From: Sindora glabra
Taxonomy: Eukaryota > Streptophyta > Magnoliopsida > Fabales > Fabaceae
Direction of reading: 5' to 3'
Length of the DNA: 64,000 nucleotides
Assembly (NCBI GenBank): GCA_020226215.1
Contig: CM035236.1
Location: 49,847,057 to 49,911,056, forward strand
The notes under the pieces were generated by a model, which was not told the origin of the DNA, ran no database searches, and worked only from the letters and a program-made list of their open reading frames with translations. Below, in pieces: positions 50,987 to 61,853 of this stretch; within the stretch, counting starts at the first letter, position 1; the number at the start of each line of letters is the position of its first letter. The position numbers were made by a program, and so were the translations under genes.

Positions 50987-53900
50987 TATATTATATTGCC
51001 TTCCCTTTTTATTTTTATTTTTGTTTTTATAAGTTGAGAAAAATACACTGACCTTCTCTGAGGTTTATAAAAATTATACTAAACTTCCTTCTAGTTTAAA
51101 AAGGTACACTGACCTCCCTTCAAGTTGTAAAACAAGTTACATATAAATCCAAATTGAAATACTGACTTCCCCTGATGTTTACAAAAATTAGATTAACCTC
51201 TCTTCTAGTTTAAAAAGTTACACTAACTTTCCTTCAAGTTATAAAATAAGCTATACATAAATCCAAATTGAAAATTTTTATTAAGTCACTTTTAAAAATA
51301 TTACTAATCCTTGGTCAACTAAGTTATTTAATTAGTTAATACCAAAAATGCCCTTTTTGTACTAAAAATAAGTTTTAAGCTTTTTCCTCATATTTAAGAG
51401 CATTATTCTTTTGTGATCTTGGTATTTTATCTTTTACCATGTAATTATATGTATGATTACAATGAAAACACTTTATATCCTTGTATTTATAATTTGCTTA
51501 TAACTAACGAAATGTTATACTAACCTATTTGTTCATACAATAAACTTGCTTTTTTTTTTCTTTTTACTTTGACAAAATGCCATGTCTTTATCCACGTGTA
51601 AATTATGTAAATGACTTGAGTTCTTTTTAATCAAAACAAAGTTATGTTAATTGTAATTGAATGCTCTAAACACATGAGCAACAATATTAAAGTAAAATTT
51701 AAAAAATAGTTATTACTGCCATCTACAATAACAATCTACGATAACTATTTAAATTTTACTGTAATATTGAAATAACTATTTTTTAAAATTTTGAAATATT
51801 GCTGCTCATGTGTTTAGAGCATTCAATTACAATTAACATAACTTTGTTTTAATTAAAAAGGACTCAAAGTTATTTATATAATTTACACGTGGATAAAGAC
51901 ATGACATTCCGTCAAAATAAAATGAAAAAAAAAATCAAGTTTTTTATATGAACAAATAGGTTAGTATAACATTTTATTAGTTATAAGCAAATTGCAAAAT
52001 ACAAGAATATAAAGTCTTCTCACTGTAATCATACATATAATTACAAGATAAAAGGTAAAATTCCAAGATTAGAAAAGAATAATACTCTTAAATATTTTGT
52101 TTTAGAGGAAAAAGTTTAAAACTTATTTTTAATAAACAAAGGGCCTTTTTAGTATTAATTAAATAACTTAGTTGACTGATGACTCGTAATATTTTTAAAA
52201 GTGATTTAATAGAAAATTTCAATTTGGATTTATGTGTAGCTTGTTTTATAACTGGAAAGGAGGTCAGTGTAATTTTTGTAAACCTTAAGAGAGATCAGTG
52301 TTTTAATTTAGATTTATATGTAACTTATTTTACAACTTGAAGGATGTCAGTGTAGCTTTTTAAACTAGAAGGGATGTTAGTGTAATTTTTGTAAATTTTA
52401 GGGGAGGTCAGTGTATTTTTCTCTTATAAGTTTGATTATATATCAAATCCCCACGGTTTGTCTGTATTTAATTTCATTCCTTTTCTTATTGTAGTTAGGC
52501 CCTACGTTTTGTAGTTGTTTGCATATGAAGTTCTGCAGCAAAGATCCTGTTCCAATTCACATGAAGCGCAGAGAGAGAATGCATATTTAGTCATCTTACT
52601 GAGCTGATATGGGAAAGGGAACAATTTAAGTTCAAATCATCATCAAGTCTGCTGCAAAGGCATGTTTTACCTTCACTTAGGATAGCCAAGTTCTGGAAGA
52701 GGAAAATATGCATGTGCAGTGTGCATGATGTACCTTTTCTCATTTCAGCTTCGTTAGATGGCACTTCCAATGCCACATGCTACATCATGTGAATCTGTAT
52801 AGAGTTTTTGGGGTTGGGTCATGACAGGGAACAAAATACTTGGAAAATGACCTTGTTAAGAGTAATTAGGAAATAGTTATCTTTACTTGTAGTGTACTAA
52901 AGCAAAAGTACGAGTGTCCTTGGATGTCTTAGTAGCAAGTACCAGTATAGCTCCAGTATTAGGGTTTGGTTTTAATATTCAACAAAATTTTCAGTGTTCT
53001 TCTCAGTCCGTCTGCCTCCCTAAAAAGGCTTCTCCCCCCTTTACGCCCCCTACCTTCATAATAAACCTAATTTCAAGGTAACAGTATAAAGATTAAACTG
53101 AAATCTGTGTGAACCAAAAGAATTTAGTGTATAGTTTAACCTAAATATATAGTTATACTTTGTTGTTAATACTTGTGCATGGTTGGAGGAGAAGATTTAG
53201 CATGATGAGCACCACTTTTATCATCTGAATCTTGCTGCAACATTCTCCTTTAGTTTACTTTCGCCCTCTATTATTTTGTGTTCCTTCTATTAAAAATATT
53301 AGTGTATAATGGGAGCCCCTTCTTTTAATTATTGAGTGTATGCAAGAGAGTCAGACACAGAGAGCAACTTGTAGTTCACATACCATTACTGATTTATCCA
53401 AGAAGAAATGAAATGGTGCAAGTTTGCAACAAATTTATATATGTTATTTTTACCATAATGATTAATAAGTGAATGGATTTTATGAGAAAATATGCAATGT
53501 AGCAGTCAACATTGTAAAGTGAACACTGATGCCATGAGATTGAGAGATGCATTATAGGATAGGTATATATGCAATGAAGGAAATTAGACAGCAATAGCAT
53601 TAGAATTGTGTATCTGATTTGAAGTTTAGATGCTGAGAACTAGAGTATACTTCATGTTAAAGAGTCAGGTTTTCATGCTGGCGTGATCTAGAGTGTAGCT
53701 GGAAAAAATGGGATATAAGAAACCACATGCAATGAAGACATCCGTACTAGCATGAGAATATTGATAGTAAATGCCAATTGGCTCTGACAGTTTGATGAAT
53801 GCTGTATGAAAAATTTTGTTCTCCCTGTAAATTCCTTCTTTCACTGTATATAAATTTTAAATTGATTCTCAATGTAATTTTGAATTGTTCTGTTTCAGAT

Positions 53901-55607
53901 GTTCTGTCGAGGAAGTAAGAATGATACCAGAGGTTTCAGGTATTGCTTTGTGTTCCATAATCATTATTAAGTTTTCTAGTACCTAATGCAATATGTATAT
54001 CTAATGCCCCCGTAATAATTACCTTTTATCTTCATGCAATAGTAAATTGGTTTTTGATTGACTTGTTTCACTCTTCTGTCATTTATGGACATCCTAATGT
54101 TTCATAGTAGAATTTCTGGACCAGTTATGTGTCTAATGTGCAGCAAGACAGTGACCAATTTTAAAGTATGTGTTTAAGCATCACCCTCTGTCATAATACT
54201 TATTTAGAACAATAATTATTTACATTTTTGTTATTTCATTCTTTGTTTTAGACTAGCTACTATAAGTTAATTAAAAAAAAAAACCTAATAAAAAACATCT
54301 GGGCAGTGCAGTGATGAGCGAGTGGGGTAAGTAAAGGGGTAATTAATGAAAATATTCTATGGTATATTGCATTAAATGGAAAGTGCCACCACATTTAAGT
54401 ATTTTGTCCCAAGAGGTTGATTGATATATTGCATACCTACTTCAGGGAATTCTTTATATGGAAAAGCATATCTTTTAAACTCCTACAAGATAATGGAAGT
54501 GATTTTGACTTGGGCAGGTATTAGAGTCTTATAAAATGAAATATTTTGGTAGTGTTCTTGGGTATAAATTGCAAAATCTAGGTTACATACATTCATATGC
54601 ATAAAACGTAATCAGAAAATTTTCCTTTACTTTTTTATTGTTCATTTCAGTTTGGTCCTCCTAAAATGAATTCTAAAGCCTTGGCTTTGCTATGTCAGCT
54701 GTGTTAAGGACTGCAGTGAAGGTTAATTTGATTGTGCTAAAACTTGCTATGATTGAATGTTTATATTGATACTTCTGTCTTAAATGTCAAGAAATATTTA
54801 ACCTCACTAACCTCCCTTTTGTAAACTTAGATTCTGTATACACTGCAAAGCCTATTAGTAATATGTGTAAACAGTACACCTTGTCTTCTCTCCTTTTTCA
54901 GTTGTGGTTTATGGGTTCTTATGCATTCACTCTCTGTGAGGATCGACGATGGGGAGAGCCAGTTTGCTTTCAGTGCTATATGTGATTTTGTTCACAACTT
55001 CTTCATCTGTGAGGAGTGTCGGCAACATTTTTACCAGATGTGTTCAAGGTAGATTAGTTGAAAATTATACATGCCATTATCTGTCAAGATCATTGTTTTC
55101 CCTTTCTAACTATGATTTATAATATAAATTTTCAGCATTTCCAATCCTTTCAGTAAAGCCCGTGACTTTTCTCTCTGGCTGTGGCATGCACATAACAAGG
55201 TTAATGAAAGATTGATGAAGGAAGAAGCATCTTTGGAAACTGGTGATCCCAAATTCCCAAAGATAATCTGGCCTCCAAGGCAGCTTTGTCCCTCTTGTTA
55301 CTTAGGCCACGATCAGAGGAACAATAAAATTGACTGGGATGAGGACGAAGTTTTCAAGTTCTTGACTAATTATTATGGAAAAACGCTTGCTTCTTTATAT
55401 AAGGACAAGGATGTTATTGGAAACGAGGCGACAGGAGTTGTTGTTGAAGATTTAATACCCTCGACTAATGCAGTTGTAGTGCCTTTGGGAGCTGCATTGG
55501 CAATTGCTGTTGCTAGCTGTGCTTTTGGTGCACTTGCTTGCTACTGGCGTTCACAGCAGAAGACTCGGAAGTATTTTCATCAACTGCACTCTTTAAAGAA
55601 AATATGA
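45213..55607 (+). CDS. QSOX: Quiescin-sulfhydryl oxidase (QSOX), 11 exons, two frame-breaking indels
   Basis: QSOX enzymes insert disulfide bonds into secreted proteins, passing electrons from thiols through thioredoxin and Erv domains and FAD to O2. Exons: 45213-45452, 47208-47232, 47321-47413, 48331-48510, 50167-50236, 50340-50408, 50491-50564, 50656-50797, 53899-53939, 54902-55048, 55136-55607; all introns GT/AG. Visible in order: signal peptide (LCWLLFLGLLPLSYAA); thioredoxin domain with CPAC split over exons 1/2 (VVEFFAHWCPACRNYKPHYE); YPMLFWGPPSKFVGGGWEPK; helix-rich region (exons 5-8); Erv/ALR domain (RGFSCGLWVLMHSLSVR, with FAD-contacting Trp/His) with CEEC in exon 10; distal CPSC (RQLCPSCYLG); membrane span VPLGAALAIAVASCAFGALA; short basic tail. 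Length would be about 517 residues, close to plant QSOX (about 500-530). As written, exon 1 has one extra base near 45272-45290 relative to the duplicate, so the signal-peptide frame ends at TAA 45342. Exon 4 lacks 2 bases near 48351 (after KLC). All other exons and phases are intact. Either a recent pseudogene or, more likely, consensus errors. Confidence 0.93.
45453..47207 (+). other. QSOX intron 1
   Basis: Donor gttagt, acceptor cttgcag. The first 290 bp match the pseudogene intron around 23300-23500 (gatctgtaattaaat, caactatttggaagct, agtatataaa). About 1.4 kb (45740-47130) is absent from the pseudogene. Open frames here (for example 45933-46166) have no QSOX or other known motif and are considered intron noise. 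Confidence 0.8.
47805..47915 (-). mobile_element. Probable tRNA-derived SINE in QSOX intron 3
   Basis: On the minus strand, tggcccaagtgg (47883-47894) resembles a pol III A box. It is followed by gagttcaatcc (47831-47841), which resembles the B box GGTTCGANTCC, at tRNA-like spacing. Ends and target duplication were not resolved, so the limits are approximate. Confidence 0.45.
50956..50986. repeat. (ATC)n microsatellite in QSOX intron 8
   Basis: About ten uninterrupted TCA/ATC triplets. In the forward frame they encode a Ser run that is not part of the protein. Confidence 0.95.
51036..52423. mobile_element. 1.39-kb palindromic Mutator-like element in QSOX intron 8
   Basis: Ends gagaaaaatacactgacct (left) and, in reverse complement, gagaaaaatacactgacctc (right). 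The two halves are complementary almost to the centre near 51735 (gctctaaacacatgagcaac against gctgctcatgtgtttagagc). An identical 9-bp duplication, ttataagtt, flanks it at 51027-51035 and 52424-52432. Nine-base duplications and long terminal inverted repeats identify the Mutator superfamily. No coding capacity. It lies in sense-neutral intron DNA, so the exon 8-9 splice sites are intact, but the transcript would carry a hairpin with arms of nearly 700 bases. Confidence 0.9.
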
Positions 55608-56340
55608 TAATTAGGAGGGTAATGGCTTACCTGGGGTCTCAAGAATTAGGAAAAGGGGGAAACATGGGAGAGTATAAGAGAAAGAGTCAATGAATTACAG
55701 AGAAATTTTTTATGTTTTAGTCATAACACGTGTTTTTACTCACTTTTATATAAAAAGAACGCTGGCAATTGGCTAATTTTTATTGCATGGGAATAAAGAG
55801 ACAGTACCAGAATCCAAAATTTCTTTAGTTATGAATGAGATGGGTTGAGTTTCTCACTTATTTTGTTTCTGTTATGTTTCAGGCCGAGGAGAATATGGAA
55901 GTAGGATTTGCGGATGAGAATACATAGAAAGACAGATGAGGTGCACAGCAGCATTGTGTAGAAATCCAGGTTATAGTCACTTGCTCCGAGTACCCTCTCC
56001 TAGCTCCCTTTTAAAAGTTCACTTAACGATACCTCTATGAAATGTACAGAGTACGATATTTAATCTAAGGAGGGTATCATCATTGATCTTTGCAACTTCT
56101 ACCAGTTTTGTTTGTTTTGTTTTGGTTTGGTTTGGTTTTTTTTCCTTTTCCTTTCCTTTTTTTTATTTTTTATTTTTATGCTTACATTCTAACATTGTTA
56201 TGCCTAGGAAATGAGGGAAAGGAGCACCGAGTAGAATAACATTTTTCCTCTGTAATTGAGTTCCTAATCAACTGTATAAACTACAAACATGACATTATTT
56301 TATTATGTATGGTTCCTTAGTATATCAAATATTTGAATGG
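55608..56340 (+). other. QSOX 3' UTR and downstream region
   Basis: A candidate aataaa polyadenylation signal lies at 55792-55797. A possible 3' UTR intron runs from the gtaatgg donor near 55619 to the tgtttcag acceptor ending near 55881. Further T-rich and purine tracts follow. The transcript end cannot be fixed from sequence alone. Confidence 0.4.
55792..55797 (+). terminator. Candidate polyadenylation signal
   Basis: aataaa, 185 bp after the stop codon. Plant signals are loose, so other sites are possible. Confidence 0.35.
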
Positions 56341-57760
56341 AGGGGCTGTGAACATTTAGTTCAGCTGGCACATGATGTTTCTTTCAAGGTTCTACCTTTC
56401 CTTTGGATCTCGGTTGGATTCTAGGTTTTTGCATGGGTGATACAATGATTAGCCACACACACACATACTTGAATGAAGGGGTTCCTACCATGACCTCTGG
56501 ATTGTAACTTTTTTGTAATGTTTGTGAATGCACATAGATAGAGGATAAGTTGATTCCCCCCCCCCCCCCCCCGGCAAAAAAAAAAAAAAAAAAGTCCTTT
56601 GATAATAAGCCTGGGGTCGGACAGTGGACATGTTAGAAATTTGCTCTTTCATTTGCCTTTTCATTTTACCATTACTATTGATTAATGGTAATACCTTTAC
56701 AATTATTGATAATGATCGATGGAAAGTTGAAAGTGATAACCTCCCAATTTCTTAGTAAGGGTGGAGGTTATAGTGGTAAGTTTGTAACCCCACAATTAAT
56801 TTTGATGATGCTAATGTAAATCGCATGAAAACTAATGATAGTAAAGAAAGGAACTGGAGTTACTAGCAATCATGACTGTTTGGTGGGTTGAACCATGAAG
56901 AGTTCCTTTAGACTGTAAAAGGCCTCTTGTCTTTCTTCTCAGAGACGTAACATATTATCTTGAGTAGTTTGTGAGCTTTCCATCACAAAACGGAGAAAGA
57001 TGATCAAGTTTTCGTTGCTAAAGGGGTTGGGTTTATATATATATGTATATGTATCTGGTATTCTTTTTCTCTTACCTTACGTTGATCTTGGTTGAGAGGA
57101 GTTACAAACCAGAGGTGGGAGGCTAAGTTAGATTCTATTTAGAATAAGTTAGGTACAGTATAAAAGTATTGTGCGACCAGGTCAATAAAGTTCATCGTAA
57201 GTTTAAAATTTGCTCTGGTCTAACTTGTACATATATCTAGCCTGGTATGACTTTTATTCTCTCTAGGTTTATTAATTATTAACAAGTTGAGTTTTGATAT
57301 AAATTAAGCTCAACAATGCTCGAGTTATTGATAATCAGCTATATAAATCATCTCTATTATACTCCATCAAAAGCTATACCTTACGGCAATAAAGTTCTTC
57401 TATTGCAACATTCATTAGTCTCTTCAAATATTCAAATTCCAAACAACTTTTCAAGTAATCTCAACTTTTAACATTATGATATATGTTTTGTATTGCTGTT
57501 TTTAATTATGGTATAGAATCCTGGTGGAAAGAGTAGCAAGCATCAAACGGAATTTCTAGCCCATAATTAGTTTTTTATTTTTGGTGGAAAAAAAAAGTGT
57601 AACAAACAAGCATTGGATTGTGACATTAATTACAGGTGTATTGAGAAATTTGAAGATCCAAAAGCAAGACAGCCGTTTACGGACTCCTCTTCATTGCAGT
57701 AGTACACACCCCTTCCATTACAATACATATGTTAGTGGTGGCAATTTATGTTCATATGTT
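56341..57760. other. Intergenic DNA before the assembly gap
   Basis: A poly-C run and an adjacent poly-A run (about 56556-56593) form a low-complexity spot. At about 57634-57700 an acag acceptor-like site is followed by a short open frame (CIEKFEDPKARQPFTDSSSL, then stop) that might be a gene-fragment exon; I do not recognise it. Nothing else is supported. Confidence 0.45.
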
Positions 57761-57860
57761 NNNNNNNNNNNNNNNNNNNNNNNNNNNNNNNNNNNNNNNN
57801 NNNNNNNNNNNNNNNNNNNNNNNNNNNNNNNNNNNNNNNNNNNNNNNNNNNNNNNNNNNN
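57761..57860. other. Assembly gap (100 N)
   Basis: Exactly 100 undetermined bases, the usual placeholder for a scaffold join of unknown size. Frames that run across it are meaningless. Confidence 0.98.
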
Positions 57861-59425
57861 TCTTTATCAGGCTGTTGGTATGTCCGTTCCTCTTCATGAT
57901 TTCTCTAATATATTTGTCATGTATAAAACTTCATTTTTGTCTTTGGACAAAACAAACATGCCTTGGTGATTTGTCCTTTGTTCTTCCTTGTTTGGCAGCG
58001 CAGATTAATACTAAACTCTGCAATAAATTTTCCGTTGTTCGTTATCCTATGCTCTTTTGGGGCCCTACTTCTAAATTTGTTGGCGGTAGCTGGGAACCTA
58101 AACAAGATAAAAACAGCGATATACAGATGATTGTATTTGTTGGTGGACGCACAGCTGAGCAGTTGCTAGAATGGATCAACAAGCAAATGAGCAGGTATGA
58201 TCTATATATTAGATTATTGTTAATATGATAGTCATGTTGAGTGACGCTGCTTATACTTCCTAACATTTACTCTTCCTTCACTCTCCTTTTTTTTTTTTTT
58301 CATATCAACAAATCTTCACCGGTAGAATATATAGCATATATAGATTGAGTTGTAATAAATTTAAAACGAAATAGGAACTAGTCAAATAAACCAAACACCA
58401 ACAAGTTGTCATTGAAGTTATTGTTACTATTTAGTTTTAGATTTATTTCATCTATTACAATTAAGTTATAAATTTATTAAAATTTAAATTTGTTATAACT
58501 CAGCCTTATATATATTACCATTAAAATTTTGGTTTGTTACTACTGATATGTGAGGGGAGAATGAGTGTTGAAAAATATAAATAGCGTTACTCAATAATAT
58601 TTTATGTTAACTATCTTGCTCAAGTCAAATTTCTTATTTGAAGTTGGAATACTAGTTGGTACTCTTAAAAAATAGAATTTGCACACTTTTTGATAATAAT
58701 AAAAGTGGTTGAATCATTAAATACGTACACACAGAGACCAAAAAATCTTGCATACTTTTAATTAAGGTGGATTGAGTGTATGATGAAACTTTAGCATGAA
58801 CTTATTTTTTACCATTAACTTTTGAATTTTCTCTCTCAAATTACAATTCATATGGCCTAGATGATCATAAACTTGAAAATGAGCATCTTTCATCTGATAT
58901 GTCACATGCTAGACAGGTTCTATTATAATTTTAGCTACTAATTGATTCCCTTTTGCCCTAAAACAACTTGCTATCTATGCTATGACATATATATTGCTTT
59001 GTTGTGAAAGATTACAAGAGCCATCTATGATGTTGAAGAGACAACATTTACTGTATTTGATATCATTATAAAGCCTAAGGTAGATTATGACAATTTTCAT
59101 CCAATTAGTATTTTATTCTATTTTCTTTCTTACAAATTTGGATTATTATTTTCTTTTTCTCTTAGTCATTTTCTTGTCACATTGGAGAGAAATAGATACA
59201 AGATTTTTATGCACAATGAAATTCTAAATTTTTTATGAATAATAAGACTCATACAAAATTTTGTTTGCATTTTTCTAATGTGATAAGAAAATGAGCAAAG
59301 AAAAGAGATAATCTAAATACTGATAAAGTACTCATGCTTTCAATATTGCAACTGATAAAACTAAAAATTCATGCTTTCCTTATGAAGTTCCTTCAGCTTT
59401 TTGAAGTTGATCATCTTTTTGGGAG
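57861..59425 (+). pseudogene. Third QSOX fragment (exons 4-7), probably a redundant contig
   Basis: Exon remnants at 58004-58194, 58847-58916, 59011-59079 and about 59354-59425 equal those of the upstream pseudogene, including the extra codons in exon 4 (IVFVGGRTAEQ) and the lost exon 5 acceptor. The sequence begins inside intron 3 because of the gap. It is not an independent gene if the join is an assembly redundancy. Confidence 0.9.
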
Positions 59426-61557
59426 GTAAAATGAACCTTTTAACATTGTTTATATAGGTTTAAATGTTATTTATGACATCATTTAATTCAACCATTAGTT
59501 TAACCTATTGAACAAATCAAATCATTTTCAAAAAAAAATTTCAATTTGTTATTTGATCCAATTTTTAATTGATCTACACTCAAGTCTCCTTGTTCATTGA
59601 ATTGCACACTTTTTAATCAATAATACTATATGCACCAATAATGGAATCTAAAATTGATTTTGAATATAAATAAGAGTTGTTATTAAATATAGAATGTTAG
59701 TACAAATTTGTAAAACTTAATTCAATAGGATATAAAGGATTTGGAATTCAATTTCAAATCTTATTTCAGTAACAATAGCATTTTTGTTTTCTAATGTTCT
59801 TAGTGTTCTACTATGTTTTTGTTTTAATCATGTTTTTTGATTATGTTGGTTGATATTTTATTGCTTGTAATATATATTCCGTAAGTATATATATCTTTAG
59901 TGCTTACAACAAATTCATATACATTGTGGTATCACATATCAATATGTACTCATAATTCCAATGATGGATATGAAAAGTGGTGGCAATGATTGTAGTGGTA
60001 ACAGTGGCAATACTGGCAGCAAATGTGGTGGTAGAGATTACAACAAAGCTAATGGTAGTGGGGACACAATGAAAACATTAGGAAACGAAAATAGCTAAAT
60101 TTCCAAGGAGGCATTTAAGACAATTCCAGGACCTACTTTGTGGAACTTCATGCTACTAAAAAGACTAATGAAAGCAATGTCAATAAAGAAATAGTTATGT
60201 TTTTTGTACTTGTAAATGGTTTTATGTTAATATTGTGAAAACAAGGGAGGATAGTTTGGAAATCTAATCTAATGAACCACATCCTTTAAACTCTATCATC
60301 AATACTTATTAATATTTTGTTGTATAGTGCCATCCTCATGACGAACTTTTACCTTAGTTCTATGGTTCATGTTTGTTTATTCCTTTTATTTGAATGGAAT
60401 TTATGTTTCTTATACTATATTCTCATTTGTTGCTATTTTGAACCAAATTCCATTTAAGAAAAATAGGATAATTTTCTATTTGTATCTTTGTCCTATTAAA
60501 ATTTGAATTTGAATTAGATAATGGATCCAATATAATCAAATCACATTATATGTGTGTGTGTTGTATATATATATATATCTTATTATTTAATATTGCAATT
60601 ATGTTAAACTTATCATTAATATCGATTTTGTTTATAAATATCTGTACTATATTAAGTGCGTTATGAGAGAGGATTTATTTTTGTAACCCTTGTTGAGCAT
60701 ACTTATACTTAAGTACTTATAATTTTTTTTACTATTTTAGTAAAATTATTTGTAATGAAAGTCAAAGTGCATATATATATTGATATTTTAGTATATTTTA
60801 AAGGTGGGATTGATAACTATTTGTCATTTGAATTCTTTCTCTTGTATTTTTGTCAGTTTTATCTACCATTTTCACCTATGGATTAGGATAAAGGCCAAAT
60901 TATATTAAATATCTATGTCTTGCTTAAGTGCAAAGCTACATTAAGCTTTAAGATCATTTTAGCCACCCTAAACTTAAGGAAATTTTAAAAAAATTTCCCT
61001 ATGCTTTTTTTAATTTTTTAAAAAATTCATGTTTAGCCTCTTCCAAAATTTAAGAATTTTTTACATAAATTCTTAATAAATTCTATTTCAGTCCTTCAGT
61101 TATTTTGTGCTAGCTTCACCTCTGATCTTACTATTTACTGCACCAGAGTTTCCTAAAAAAGTTATATGCCTTGCTTTGCTGAGTTTAAGTTCTATTTCAA
61201 GTGCTGAATGGTTCTAGTTTTTTGTTCAGGTTGATCATTATTAGTTTTAATTTTGTGTTAAGTTTGACTAAAAAAGTAACAACACAAAAAACTATCTGAA
61301 TGGACTAATTAAATTTATTTAATATTGTGTTGTAATGGTTAAAGTAATTTTATGCCTAAAAAAAGGTTATATGATATCTTGATTAAAACTAGAGTCAAGT
61401 ATACATTTTAAAAATAGCTCATGCTTGTTTAAAATAAAAAAGACTCTACTGACTTGTTCCTTACTTTTTTTTCCCATGTGTTGAAAATGTTTTTTTAGTA
61501 TACATATTTTATTTTTTTTAAGTAAGAAGAACATAATCCGAAAAAAAATAAAGCAAG

Positions 61558-61853
61558 ACTAAAATCCTATTTTAGTTCTTGTGAAATTCAATGTCTATCA
61601 ATTTCATTCTTGACAAAAAATTTGTATCAATTTAGTCCCTATAAAATTAAAAATCATCAAATTTTAATCCTTCCATATAATTTTCATATATTTTTTTCTA
61701 ATTAAAAATTTGTACATAAATCGTATAAAAACTAAACGAAAAGACTAAAATTTAATGATTTTTAATCTTACAGGGATTGAATTAATACAAACTTTGTTAT
61801 GGACAAAATTAATAGAAATTGAATTCTACAGGGACTAAAATAGGTTTTTTAGT
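61558..61853. mobile_element. Palindromic MITE, second copy within the duplicated block
   Basis: Same element as 28278-28572, one base longer in a T run near its right end. Present only because the whole block is repeated. Confidence 0.75.

Noticed and set aside
55212..55607. 131-codon frame as an independent gene
   Set aside because: It is the last QSOX exon, which starts upstream at 55136 with a proper acceptor.
57581..58228. 215-codon frame across the N gap
   Set aside because: It joins unrelated sequence through undetermined bases. Only the part after 58004 is QSOX exon 4, in pseudogene context.
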